Source: Thermoflexus hugenholtzii
GTDB lineage: Bacteria > Chloroflexota > Anaerolineae > Thermoflexales > Thermoflexaceae
Reading direction: 5' to 3'
DNA length: 64,000 nt
Assembly (NCBI RefSeq): GCF_018771565.1
Contig: NZ_CP076326.1
Span: 2,666,001 to 2,730,000, forward strand
The notes beneath the pieces are model-generated. The model did no database searches. It was not told the DNA's origin and saw only the letters and a list, made by a program, of their open reading frames with translations. Below, piece by piece: positions 56,058 to 64,000 of this stretch; position 1 is the stretch's first letter; every line of letters begins with the position of its first letter. Both the position numbers and the translations under genes were made by a program.

Positions 56058-58103
56058 ATGATCCCAGCGGGACCTGAAACCTCCCTTCGCCTGAACACGG
56101 AGATCGATGCGTTGTGCGTGCATGCCATCCGGGCGCTGGTAATGGATGCGGTGGAGCAGGCCCGCTCGGGCCATCCCGGCATGCCGATGGGGATGGCCGA
56201 CGCCGCGTATGTGCTGTGGCGCTACGTCATGCGCCACAACCCCCGCAACCCGCTCTGGCCCAACCGGGATCGCCTGGTCCTCTCCGCGGGGCATGGCTCG
56301 ATGCTGCTGTATGCCCTGCTCCACCTTTCCGGCTACGACATGCCGATGGAGGAGATCCGCCGCTTCCGCCAGTGGGGGAGCATCACCCCGGGCCATCCGG
56401 AATACGATCCCCACCGGGGCGTCGAGACCACCACCGGCCCCCTCGGCCAGGGGTTCGCCAACGCGGTGGGGATGGCCCTGGCCGCCCGCATGCTCGCCGA
56501 GCGCTTCAACCGGCCGGGCTACCCCATTGTGGACCACTTCGTTTACGTCATCGCCTCGGACGGCGATCTGATGGAGGGAATCTCCCATGAGGCCGCCTCC
56601 CTGGCCGGCCACTGGGGGCTCGGGAACCTCATCGTCCTCTACGACGACAACGAGGTCTCCATCGACGGTCCCACGGACCTGGCGTTCACCGAGGACGTGG
56701 CGATGCGCTTCCGGGCCTACGGATGGCACGTGCTGGACCTCGACGGCCACGACCGGGAGGCAGTGGCCCAGGCCCTGGCTGAGGCCCGACAGGTGAGCGA
56801 TCGCCCCTCCCTGCTGATCTGCCACACCCACCTCGCTTACGGCAGCCCCAATAAACAGGACCGGGCGGAGGCGCACGGGGCGCCCCTGGGGGCCGAGGAG
56901 GTGCGACGGACCAAGGAGCGGATGGGCTGGCCCGTTGAACCTCCCTTCTACGTCCCGGAGGCGGTCTACGCCCATATGCGCAGGCTGATCGAAGAAGGCG
57001 CCCGCTGGGAGGCGGAGTGGCGCGCCCGCTTCGAGGCGTATGCTGCGGCTTATCCAGACCTCGCGGCGGAGTGGGCGCGCTGGTGGCAAGGGGAGCTCCC
57101 GGAGGGCTGGGAGGAGGCGGTCCCCACCTTCCCACCTTCGGCGGACGGGATGGCCACGCGCGCCGCCTCCGGCAAAGTGCTCAACGCCCTGGCCCGGGTC
57201 ATCCCGAACCTGGTGGGAGGCAGCGCGGACCTGATGGAATCCACCCAGACGTATCTTCACGGCTTCCCGGCGGTCGCCCGCGGCCGCTTCGAGGGGCGGA
57301 ACATCCACTTCGGCGTGCGGGAGCACGCCATGGGGGGCATCCTCAACGGCATGAGCCTGTATGGCCCCTTCCGGGTCTACGGAGGCACCTTCCTGGTGTT
57401 CAGCGACTACATGCGGCCCGCCATCCGGTTGGCGGCGATGATGCGCCGGCCGGTGATCTACGTGTTCACCCACGACAGCATCGCTGTGGGCGAGGACGGG
57501 CCCACCCACCAGCCGGTGGAGCACCTCACCGCCCTGCGGGCCATCCCGAACCTGTGGGTGATCCGGCCGGCGGATGCCAACGAGGTGGCCGAGGCCTGGA
57601 AAGTGGCCCTGCGGCGGCGCGACGGGCCGGTGGCCCTGATCCTCACCCGCCAGAAGGTGCCGGTGCTGGACCGGAGCGTCCTGGCCCCCGCCTCCGAGCT
57701 GGCCCGGGGAGGCTACGTCCTGGCCGAGGCCGGAGGCGGGAAGCCTGACCTGATCCTCATCGCCACCGGCTCGGAGGTCGCCCTGGCCCTGGCCGCCCGG
57801 GAGCAGCTGGAGGCCCAGGGGATCCCCACCCGGGTGGTGAGCATGCCGTGCGTGGAGCTCTTCGAGGCCCAGCCGGAGGCCTATCGGCAGGCCGTGCTGC
57901 CGCCGGGGATCCCCCGCCTGGCCATCGAGGCCGGGATCCCATGGGGATGGTATCGTTACGCCCAGGCCGTCGTCGGGCTGGAGCGTTTCGGCGCCTCCGC
58001 CCCTTACCCCGAGGTCTACCAGCGCCTGGGCTTCACCGTCGAGCGGGTGGTGGAGGAAGCCCTGCGGCTGCTCGGGCGTGGAGGGGCGCCCGGCTCCGGA
58101 TAG
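56058..58103 (+). CDS. tkt: Transketolase
   Basis: 681 residues, thiamine-diphosphate enzyme of the pentose phosphate or Calvin cycle, acting on xylulose-5-phosphate and an aldose. N-terminal [42 protein letters not shown], the diphosphate-binding motif [33 protein letters not shown], and in the second half [41 protein letters not shown] and the C-terminal domain ([16 protein letters not shown]). The start ATG 56058 has GGAGGAGAG upstream; the longer reading from 55974 adds unlikely residues. Convergent with the ABC ATPase gene 99 bases away. Confidence 0.95.
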   Translation: MIPAGPETSLRLNTEIDALCVHAIRALVMDAVEQARSGHPGMPMGMADAAYVLWRYVMRHNPRNPLWPNRDRLVLSAGHGSMLLYALLHLSGYDMPMEEIRRFRQWGSITPGHPEYDPHRGVETTTGPLGQGFANAVGMALAARMLAERFNRPGYPIVDHFVYVIASDGDLMEGISHEAASLAGHWGLGNLIVLYDDNEVSIDGPTDLAFTEDVAMRFRAYGWHVLDLDGHDREAVAQALAEARQVSDRPSLLICHTHLAYGSPNKQDRAEAHGAPLGAEEVRRTKERMGWPVEPPFYVPEAVYAHMRRLIEEGARWEAEWRARFEAYAAAYPDLAAEWARWWQGELPEGWEEAVPTFPPSADGMATRAASGKVLNALARVIPNLVGGSADLMESTQTYLHGFPAVARGRFEGRNIHFGVREHAMGGILNGMSLYGPFRVYGGTFLVFSDYMRPAIRLAAMMRRPVIYVFTHDSIAVGEDGPTHQPVEHLTALRAIPNLWVIRPADANEVAEAWKVALRRRDGPVALILTRQKVPVLDRSVLAPASELARGGYVLAEAGGGKPDLILIATGSEVALALAAREQLEAQGIPTRVVSMPCVELFEAQPEAYRQAVLPPGIPRLAIEAGIPWGWYRYAQAVVGLERFGASAPYPEVYQRLGFTVERVVEEALRLLGRGGAPGSG

Positions 58104-58202
58104 GATGGGCTTCAGCTCCGAACTTTGCTCTCCTTCGCGCTGAACCGGAGCGCCGGAGTTGCAACGGAAGATGGGCCTCCGGATGGGGGACGGAAGGGGC
58201 TC

Positions 58203-59504
58203 TTAATCCATCGCCGGGGCCGGGACCTCCTCCAGGAAGAGCTCATCCGCGTCCTCATCGTAGGCGAAGAGCTCGGCGTAACGGCCCCAGTGGATGGCGA
58301 TGTCCAGCTGGCGCTCCGCCTCCTCCGGAGTGAAGTCCAGCTGGAGCTGCTCCCGGAAGTAGTCCGCGCTGACCCGTCCGTCGTCGTCGGCGTGAAGGGT
58401 CTCGTAAATCCAGCGGATGATGGGCAGGCGCAGGAGGCGGCCGGCAACGATCTCTTTGCGGGCCAGGATGCTGGCCTCGGCGAAGGCCTCCCCCAGGGGG
58501 GTGAGGGTGATGTCCCCCTCCGCCACCTTCACGAATCCCAGCAGCTCCGCCGCCTCCACGATGGTCAGCATGTCGTCCAGCTCGTAGCGCAGCTCCTCCG
58601 CTAGGCGATAGAGGTCCGCCCAGCCCCCTTCCTCCAGCAGCTTCTCCGTCAAGCCGGCCACCGCGTTGATGCGGGCCTCGGGCATCCGGTAGGCCCGGCC
58701 CGGCTCCCCCGGCCGCTTCCCGGGTACCTGCTCCTCCGTCCGCCCGGCGATGGTGGCGTAGACCCGATCCACCATGGCCTGGAAATACGCATCCTTGCGG
58801 CGGCGGGGATGGGGCAGCCGGACCTCCAGCTCGGCGATGACCCGGCCCGGGTCCTTGTCCATCAGGATCAGGCGATCGGCCATCCACACTGCCTCTTCGA
58901 TGTTATGGGTGACCAACAGGATGGCCTGGATGGGCAGGCGCTTGGAAAGCCACAGCTCCATCAGCTCGCCCCGCAGCGCCTCCGCCGACAGCACGTCCAG
59001 GGCCGAGAAGGGCTCATCCATGCACAGGAGCTCCGGCTCCGCCGCCAGAGCCCGGGCGAACCCGACCTTCTGGCGCATCCCGCCCGAGAGCTCCCGAGGG
59101 TAGGCGTGCTCGAAGCCGTCCAGACCGACCAGATCGATCAGCTGCAGGGCCCGCTCCCGGCGCTGCGCGGGGGGAACCCCCCGGGCCTTCAAGGCCAGCT
59201 CCACGTTGCCCAGCACGGTGAGCCAGGGGTAGAGGGCAAAAGTCTGGAAGACGATGGTGGCGTAGGGGTTGATGCCCCGCAGGGGCTGGCCCCGGTAGCG
59301 GATCTCCCCCTCGCTGGGCTGGGCCAGGCCGGTGATCATCCGCAACAGCGTGGATTTGCCGCAGCCGGAGGGACCCAGGAGGGCCACGAACTCCCCAGGG
59401 CGGATCTCAAAAGAGACCCGCTCCACCGCCACCACCTGACGGGGCGGCCGCCCATAGATCTTGGAGACGTTCCGCACCTCTACCAGCGGTCCGATCCCCC
59501 CCAT
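58203..59504 (-). CDS. Nitrate/sulfonate/taurine-type ABC ATPase with AAA-associated C-terminal domain
   Basis: 433 residues. The first 260 residues are an ABC ATPase: Walker A LLGPSGCGKSTLLRM, signature LSGGMRQKVGFARALA, Walker B LLCMDEPFSALD, and THNIEEAVWMADR. The last 160 residues are a separate winged-helix-like 'AAA-associated' domain (LEEGGWADLYRLAEELRYELDDMLTIVEAAELLG, ILARKEIVAGRLL) found on some nitrate/sulfonate-family ATPases. No permease or binding protein is next to it, so it may act with a distant transporter or as a soluble regulator. Start ATG 59504; the convergent transketolase end is 99 bases away. Confidence 0.9.
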   Translation of the reverse strand: MGGIGPLVEVRNVSKIYGRPPRQVVAVERVSFEIRPGEFVALLGPSGCGKSTLLRMITGLAQPSEGEIRYRGQPLRGINPYATIVFQTFALYPWLTVLGNVELALKARGVPPAQRRERALQLIDLVGLDGFEHAYPRELSGGMRQKVGFARALAAEPELLCMDEPFSALDVLSAEALRGELMELWLSKRLPIQAILLVTHNIEEAVWMADRLILMDKDPGRVIAELEVRLPHPRRRKDAYFQAMVDRVYATIAGRTEEQVPGKRPGEPGRAYRMPEARINAVAGLTEKLLEEGGWADLYRLAEELRYELDDMLTIVEAAELLGFVKVAEGDITLTPLGEAFAEASILARKEIVAGRLLRLPIIRWIYETLHADDDGRVSADYFREQLQLDFTPEEAERQLDIAIHWGRYAELFAYDEDADELFLEEVPAPAMD

Positions 59505-59630
59505 CGCGCCCTCCGGAGGACGAAGTCAACGGCCTGCGCCCATTATAGCGCAGCGAAGGCGGCTTCCCCGGATTTCCCATTTGAGTGGAGCGGAGAAAAC
59601 CGGAGAGATCCGGATCGCTTCGCCCGGACC

Positions 59631-59659
59631 TTGCCAGGGGGAAAGGATGGGGATATAAT
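59631..59659 (+). promoter_or_regulatory. Promoter of tRNA-Pro
   Basis: TTGCCA (59631-59636), 17-base spacer, perfect TATAAT (59654-59659), 15 bases before the tRNA gene. Confidence 0.88.
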
Positions 59660-59674
59660 CCGTTGGTGGAACGA

Positions 59675-59749
59675 CGGGGCGTGGCGCAGCCAGGTTAGCG
59701 CGCGTGGATCGGGACCACGAGGTCGGCGGTTCAAATCCGCCCGCCCCGA
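59675..59749 (+). tRNA. tRNA-Pro (CGG)
   Basis: Acceptor CGGGGCG/CGCCCCG, anticodon stem CGTGG/CCACG with loop ATCGGGA (anticodon CGG), T arm GGCGGTTCAAATCCGCC, discriminator A. CCA is not encoded. Monocistronic: promoter and terminator both flank it closely. Confidence 0.95.
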
Positions 59750-59750
59750 C

Positions 59751-59786
59751 AAGGCCGGCGGAAGAGGCTCCTTCCGCCGGCCTTTT
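59751..59786 (+). terminator. Intrinsic terminator of tRNA-Pro
   Basis: AAGGCCGGCGGAAG (59751-59764) and its exact complement CTTCCGCCGGCCTT (59771-59784), followed by TT. Perfect 14-pair stem starting one base after the tRNA end. Confidence 0.85.
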
Positions 59787-59789
59787 GAA

Positions 59790-60050
59790 TTACCTCGGGG
59801 ATCCCCGAGAGCGCTCCAGGGCCCGCAGGGCCAGCCAGGCTCCGATCAGGACCCCCAGGGCCAGATACAGCCAGGGGCTCTCCAGGAAGCGGGTCCATGA
59901 CACCGTCGCGGCGGCCGGGGAAGGGGAAGGAGCCCCCACCGCCGGGATGAACACGTGATAGGGGGAAGGCGGGGGCGTGGGGGATAACCCCGTGGATCCC
60001 GCGATGCCACCGCTCAGGAGATCGCTCAGCAGATGCGCCAGGACGGACAA
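59790..60050 (-). CDS. Small membrane protein
   Basis: 86 residues, unknown. The N terminus (HLLSDLLSGG) is short and helical, the middle is a Pro/Ser/Thr linker, and a membrane helix lies near the C terminus (WLYLALGVLIGAWLALRALE). It follows the PRC-barrel gene by 10 bases on the same strand, so they are co-transcribed. Role unknown; perhaps a membrane partner of the PRC-barrel protein. Confidence 0.6.
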   Translation of the reverse strand: MSVLAHLLSDLLSGGIAGSTGLSPTPPPSPYHVFIPAVGAPSPSPAAATVSWTRFLESPWLYLALGVLIGAWLALRALERSRGSPR

Positions 60051-60060
60051 GGGTCCTCCC

Positions 60061-60312
60061 TCAACGCCACACGAAGCGCGGCAGTCGCTCGATATCCTCC
60101 CGACGGACCCGCAAGCGGATCCCCTCGCCGTCCACCTGCTCCACGTAGGCGATCGGGATGCTGATCTCCTGATAAAGGATCACCGGCTCCCGCCAGACCA
60201 GATGAGTGGGACGCCCGGACACCGGGTCGACCAGCACCTCGGCCACCGTCCCCAGCACGCCGTCCGCACAGATCAGGGATTTCCCGGCGAGATCCTGCGG
60301 AGAGACCGTCAT
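60061..60312 (-). CDS. PRC-barrel domain protein
   Basis: 83 residues forming one PRC barrel: DLAGKSLICADGVLGTVAEVLVDPVSGRPTHLVWREP, then IPIAYVEQVDGEGIRLRV. PRC barrels occur in photosynthetic reaction centre H subunits and in RNA-processing proteins such as RimM; stand-alone ones have no settled role. ATG 60312 has GGGAGG upstream. Confidence 0.8.
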   Translation of the reverse strand: MTVSPQDLAGKSLICADGVLGTVAEVLVDPVSGRPTHLVWREPVILYQEISIPIAYVEQVDGEGIRLRVRREDIERLPRFVWR

Positions 60313-60574
60313 GGCGTTCAACCTCCCAGCTCCGACGCGCCCCCTGCGGCAGGGGGCGCGCCCCGGCTTTCCAGAGGCGCCAAGGCCATGGTAACACCGC
60401 CCCCGGCTTCCCTCCGTGGCCGTTCGGTGAAGGTCCCGTGAGGCTTCCGTGAACATCACCCTCCCGCCCTCCCCCATATCTGGCGGGTCCGACCAGGTCT
60501 TCCCGAAGATCTGGGAAGGCGGGCCCGCAAGCCTCCCCTTCCCCCTCTCGTTCAGGCCAGGCAGGCCTCCGGGG

Positions 60575-61597
60575 TCAATAACCCCGGGCCTTATCGACCC
60601 GGTTGAGCAGAGGCTCGCCGCGCATATAGCGGGCGAGGTTCTCCTCGAAGATCTGCGCGGCCCGGGCGTCGTAGTGGGGGGTGAAGCCGGCCACGTGCGG
60701 GCTGATCAGCACGTTGGGCAACCGCCAGAGGGGATGCTCCGGCGGCAGCGGCTCCTGCTCGAAGACATCGAGGGCCGCCCCGCCGATCCACCCCTCCTGC
60801 AACGCCCGGATCAGCGCGGGCTCCTCGCACACGGATCCGCGGGCGATGTTGATCAGGAAGGCGTCTCGCTTCATCGCCCGGAAGGCCGCCTCGTTGAACA
60901 TCCCGCGCGTCTCCGGCGTCAGCGGGACGGCGATGACCACGATGTCGCTTTCGGCGAGCATCTCGTGCAGCTGCGCCGGCGTGTAGAAACGATCCGGCAG
61001 CGTCCCCTCCGGGTCCCCTGTGCCGGGGAAGACGAAGCCGTGATCCCGATGATCCTCCCCACGCTGCATGGCCAGCACCCGCATCCCGAAGGCCTTGGCC
61101 AGGCGGGCGACCTGCCGGCCGATGCTGCCGTAGCCCACGATGCCGATGGTCTTCCCCCACAGCTCCTCCGGCACGAAGAGCGCCCATCGCTCCCGATCCG
61201 GTGGCCACTGGCCCCGGGCTTGCCACTCCAGCATGCGAGGGAGACGGTGGAACCATGCCAGGGCCATCGCGAACACGTATTCCGCGATGTTGATCGCGTG
61301 CACGCCGCTGGCCGTGGTGAACTCCACCGGGCTGCGAAACAGGGGATGCTCCAGCACATGATCGGCCCCGGCGGAGTGCAGCTGCACCCAGCGCAGGCGT
61401 GGCACCCACTCGGGAGGCGGCAGGGTGTTGAAGGTGTAAAGGATCTCGACCTCCCGCCATACCTCCAGCGGGATCTTCTCCGCATGGCGTGTGGGGTGAA
61501 GCTCGAAGCGCAACGCCGGCCAGCGGGCCTGCCAGCGGGCCACCCACTCCGGATCGAACCGAGCGGTGATCAGCACCCGTCGGGTCTCGTTGCTCAT
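60575..61597 (-). CDS. D-2-hydroxyacid dehydrogenase family protein
   Basis: 340 residues. The NAD-binding Rossmann region GIVGYGSIGRQVARLAKAFGMRV (about residue 145), followed by VIAVPLTPETRGMFNEAAF, NIARGSVCEEPAL and the catalytic region ALDVFEQEPLPPEHPLWRLPNVLISPHVAG with the Glu and His. It reduces or oxidises a 2-ketoacid; substrate unknown (glyoxylate/hydroxypyruvate or phosphoglycerate-type). ATG 61597 is preceded by GGAGGGAGAG; the longer reading enters the repeat-rich spacer. The spacer on its upstream side holds the DnaA-box-like cluster. Confidence 0.88.
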   Translation of the reverse strand: MSNETRRVLITARFDPEWVARWQARWPALRFELHPTRHAEKIPLEVWREVEILYTFNTLPPPEWVPRLRWVQLHSAGADHVLEHPLFRSPVEFTTASGVHAINIAEYVFAMALAWFHRLPRMLEWQARGQWPPDRERWALFVPEELWGKTIGIVGYGSIGRQVARLAKAFGMRVLAMQRGEDHRDHGFVFPGTGDPEGTLPDRFYTPAQLHEMLAESDIVVIAVPLTPETRGMFNEAAFRAMKRDAFLINIARGSVCEEPALIRALQEGWIGGAALDVFEQEPLPPEHPLWRLPNVLISPHVAGFTPHYDARAAQIFEENLARYMRGEPLLNRVDKARGY

Positions 61598-61718
61598 CCG
61601 TCTCTCCCTCCATGCGGAAAGATCCACCTGCACGAGCATGATGCCCCCGGCCTGCCCTGGCCGGAAATTCACAACCCAATTCCTCATATTATGAAGATCC
61701 CGTCGCCGTCGTAGAGGC

Positions 61719-62146
61719 TGTGGATTGTGGAGATCTCGAGGGCTCCCGTTCGAGCCCTCGTATATCTGCGGGGGAGGGTCCCTCTCCCAACCAGATCTGG
61801 GAGAACCCGCCCTCTGGGGCATGAAGAGGGGGTGTGGAAAACCCTTTAATAAAGGCGCGTGTGGAAAACTCATGGAAATTGTGGAAAACCGAACAGCCCC
61901 CATATATGGGGGATCCTCCGATGCGGATCGCCAGCGCGCTGTGGATGTTGGGGAAAAAGGATGGCTTCTGGGGAGAAGTTATCCCCAGCATGACCTTCTT
62001 TTCCACAGGTTTCACGCCGGTTTTCCCCAGCCGCCGCCTTCCTTGGCCCCATCGGCCGCCCCGAGATCCTGGGGTTTCGGAAAGGCCTCCTCCCATATCT
62101 GGGGGATGGGCCGGGAGTTTTCCACAATCCGTGGAAAACTCCCGGC
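61719..62146. other. Cluster of DnaA-box-like sequences and palindromes: oriC-like or DnaA-titration tract
   Basis: In a 570-base gap between 61597 and 62169 I count at least seven nonamers within one mismatch of DnaA box TTATCCACA or its complement: TGTGGAAAA at 61833-61841, 61860-61868 and 61880-61888; TTTTCCACA at 61999-62007 and 62118-62126; TTATCCCCA at 61979-61987; plus weaker ones at 61719-61727 and 61940-61948. There is also a perfect 16-base palindrome CCCCCATATATGGGGG (61897-61912) and a 16-bp stem with GTTTTCCAC / GTGGAAAAC arms at 62110-62146. No coding region here. Such clusters mark replication origins or DnaA-titrating sites; dnaA itself is not in the window and both flanking genes face the same way, so origin status is open. 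Confidence 0.6.
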
Positions 62147-62168
62147 TGCGGTTTCACGCGCCTCGGGT

Positions 62169-63539
62169 TCAGGCGGGGACCCGGGGGAGGTCGGCGAGGG
62201 CTCGGAGGACCTCCTCGGCCGGGTATTCGTAATCCGGCAGCTCCCCGCGCAGGTATTGATCGTAGGCGGCCAGGTCGAAGTGGCCGTGGCCGCTGAGGTT
62301 GAACAGGATCACCCGCGGGCGTCCTTCCTCCTTGGCGCGCAGCGCCTCGTCGATGGCCGCGCGGATGGCGTGGGCCGACTCCGGGGCCGGGAGGATCCCC
62401 TCGGCCTGGGCGAACCGGACAGCGGCCTCGAAGACTTTCGTTTGCGGGTAGGCGACGGCCTCCAGGTAGCCCTTCTCGTAGAGGGCGCACAGGATGGGCG
62501 CCATCCCGTGGTAGCGCAGCCCGCCGGCGTGGATGGGAGCGGGGGTGAAGGTGTGGCCCAGGGTATACATCTTGAGGAGCGGGGTGGTCCGCACCGTGTC
62601 CCCGTAGTCGTAGGCGTAAACCCCTTTGGTGAAGCTGGGGGCGGCGGTGGGCTCCACCGCAACGAAGCGAATCGGCCGCCCCTCGACGATCCGATCTCGC
62701 ATGAAGGGCAGCGCCAGCCCGGCGAAGTTGCTGCCTCCGCCCACGCAGCCGATGACCACGTCGGGGTATTCCCCGGCCATCTCCATTTGCTTTTTCGCCT
62801 CCAGGCCGATCACGGTCTGGTGGAGCAGCACATGGTTGAGGACGCTCCCCAGGCTGTATTTCAGGCGCCCGCCGCTGGTGGCCGCCGCCTCCACCGCCTC
62901 GCTGATGGCGATCCCCAGGGAGCCCGGGGAGTCCGGGTTCTCCGCCAGCACCTTGCGTCCTGCAGCGGTCTCCGGGCTGGGGCTGGGGATCACCCGCGCC
63001 CCGAAGGTCTCCATCAGGATGCGCCGGTAGGGCTTCTGGTGGTAGCTGACTTTGACCATGAAGACGGTGCACTCCAGGTCGAAGAACCGGCAGGCCATGG
63101 CCAGGGCGCTGCCCCACTGCCCTGCTCCGGTTTCCGTGGTCAGCCCCCGCACCCCTTCTTGCTTGTTGTAGAAAGCCTGGGCCAGGGCGGTGTTGAGCTT
63201 GTGGCTGCCCGCCGGGCTCACCCCCTCGTATTTGTAGTAGATGTGCGCGGGGGTATCCAGCATCCGCTCCAGCCGGCGGGCGCGGATCAGCGGGGTGGGC
63301 CGGTAGAGACGGTAGATCTCCCGCACCGGCTCCGGGATCTCAATCTCCCGCTCCCGGCTGACCTCCTGCTGGATCAGCGCCATGGGGAAAAGAGGAGCCA
63401 GATCCTCCGGGCCGATGGGGCGGCCGGTGGCGGGATGCAACACCGGCGGCAGCTCGAAGGGAAGATCCGCCAGGATGTTGTAATACGCCCGAGGGATGTC
63501 CTCTTCGGAGAGCAGGAAACGCGTTCGCTCGCTCTTCAT
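62169..63539 (-). CDS. trpB2: Tryptophan synthase beta subunit, TrpB2 type
   Basis: 456 residues, the PLP-dependent beta chain in its TrpB2 form. PLP-Lys in [45 protein letters not shown] and [14 protein letters not shown]-type C-terminal. TrpB2 makes tryptophan from indole and Ser and often works without TrpA or with an alternative partner. The start ATG 63539 follows directly after the trpS end (60 bases), so it is in the trpS operon or close to it. No trpA, and only the degenerate TrpC-like gene (6514) elsewhere in the window. Confidence 0.92.
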   Translation of the reverse strand: MKSERTRFLLSEEDIPRAYYNILADLPFELPPVLHPATGRPIGPEDLAPLFPMALIQQEVSREREIEIPEPVREIYRLYRPTPLIRARRLERMLDTPAHIYYKYEGVSPAGSHKLNTALAQAFYNKQEGVRGLTTETGAGQWGSALAMACRFFDLECTVFMVKVSYHQKPYRRILMETFGARVIPSPSPETAAGRKVLAENPDSPGSLGIAISEAVEAAATSGGRLKYSLGSVLNHVLLHQTVIGLEAKKQMEMAGEYPDVVIGCVGGGSNFAGLALPFMRDRIVEGRPIRFVAVEPTAAPSFTKGVYAYDYGDTVRTTPLLKMYTLGHTFTPAPIHAGGLRYHGMAPILCALYEKGYLEAVAYPQTKVFEAAVRFAQAEGILPAPESAHAIRAAIDEALRAKEEGRPRVILFNLSGHGHFDLAAYDQYLRGELPDYEYPAEEVLRALADLPRVPA

Positions 63540-63599
63540 GGGGCACCTCCGCCATGGTTTTCGGAAAGAGGGGCGGGGCCGAGCCCCACCCCTTGCGGT

Positions 63600-64000
63600 T
63601 TACGGCAGCCGGGCTTTCAGCTCGGCCAAGCGACGGGCGCTCAGGCCCATCGCCTCCCGGGCCTCCGCCAGAGTGGCCTGGGAGATGGGGCGGACCTTCG
63701 CCGCGCCGGCGGCCAGGATCTCGTCGATCAGCTGAGGTCGCGCGGCATAATACGCCCGCCGCTCGCGGATGGGCGCGAGGAACCGTTCAAGGGCGGCGAT
63801 CAGCCGGCGCTTGACCTCCACATCGCCCACCTTCCCCTGGCGATAGCGCGCCTTGAGCTCCTCCACCTCGGCTTTGTCGTCGTTGAAGGCCTCGTGGTAA
63901 CGGAACACCACGTTGTGCGGTGCATCGGGGTCCGCCGGGATATCCGGCCGGATGCGGGTCGGGTCGGTGAACATCTGCATGACCTTGCGGGCGACCTCCT
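63600..64000 (-). CDS. trpS: Tryptophanyl-tRNA synthetase, C-terminal part (gene continues past base 64000)
   Basis: The last about 133 residues of TrpS, class I synthetase for tryptophan. EVARKVMQMFTDPTRIRPDIP follows the KMSKS loop position in the family; VVFRYHEAFNDDKAEVEELK and VKRRLIAALERFLAPIRERRA form the C-terminal helical bundle. The catalytic KMSKS and the N-terminal Rossmann domain lie beyond the window. It precedes trpB2 on the same strand, so aminoacylation and synthesis of Trp are adjacent. Confidence 0.92.
   Translation of the reverse strand, partial: EVARKVMQMFTDPTRIRPDIPADPDAPHNVVFRYHEAFNDDKAEVEELKARYRQGKVGDVEVKRRLIAALERFLAPIRERRAYYAARPQLIDEILAAGAAKVRPISQATLAEAREAMGLSARRLAELKARLP

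Noticed and set aside
61719-62146. Firm oriC call
   Set aside because: No dnaA, no divergent gene order, skew not measured; kept as oriC-like only.

Overview
This window looks like a chromosomal segment of a high-GC thermophilic bacterium, most likely of the phylum Chloroflexota (Thermoflexus or Anaerolineae-like). That placement is an inference from very G/C-rich codon use, TIGR-like S/T/P-rich lipoproteins, a TrpB2-type tryptophan synthase, a bacterial HerA-NurA pair, a GAAC-N4-GTTC LexA-type operator and a transcriptional T-box; it was not checked by any search.

Layout. 0-5 kb: end of a lipoprotein gene, an overlapping TusA/JAMM pair, a HAD hydrolase, a sugar-nucleotide epimerase and two oligopeptide ABC ATPases without permeases. 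5-14 kb: cupredoxin lipoprotein, an operon of metallo-beta-lactamase / catalytically degenerate TrpC-like protein / 3-methyladenine glycosylase, an SDR, a coiled-coil repeat protein with a nuclease-like tail, a HAD nucleotidase, rimO, a RodZ-like protein and rplI. 14-16.5 kb: a LexA-like autoregulated repressor with an FtsK/HerA-type ATPase and a small membrane protein, flanked by a repeated 29-base palindrome. 16.8-18 kb: an MFS transporter.

18-23.8 kb is the most unusual part: a compact five-gene minus-strand operon DruA (DUF4338) - NurA - HerA - membrane NERD nuclease - EVE-domain protein, which reads as an uncharacterised nucleic-acid-targeting defence system. Next to it are an AbrB/PIN toxin-antitoxin pair with a frameshifted toxin, lying between direct repeats derived from the end of the neighbouring ABC permease, and that ABC-2 transporter. 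26.6-27.6 kb is a gene-free REP-like repeat tract. 27.6-31 kb holds three related secreted lipoproteins, followed by an ECF sigma factor fused to a ZAS anti-sigma motif and a membrane anchor.

33-42 kb is a second defence-type operon: an Eco57I-class methyltransferase, a PLD-SNF2 helicase, a ParA ATPase and a small coiled-coil protein. 42-47 kb: a nucleotidyltransferase-like protein, a thermonuclease, an RNase J-like beta-CASP protein, RmuC and two tRNAs (Gly, Ser). 47-64 kb is mostly housekeeping: RmlC-like cupin, aroK, an ABC-2 exporter, aroC, a T-box-controlled alaX-ileS operon, transketolase, a nitrate/sulfonate-type ABC ATPase, tRNA-Pro, a PRC-barrel protein, a 2-hydroxyacid dehydrogenase, a gene-free tract packed with DnaA-box-like sequences, trpB2 and the end of trpS.
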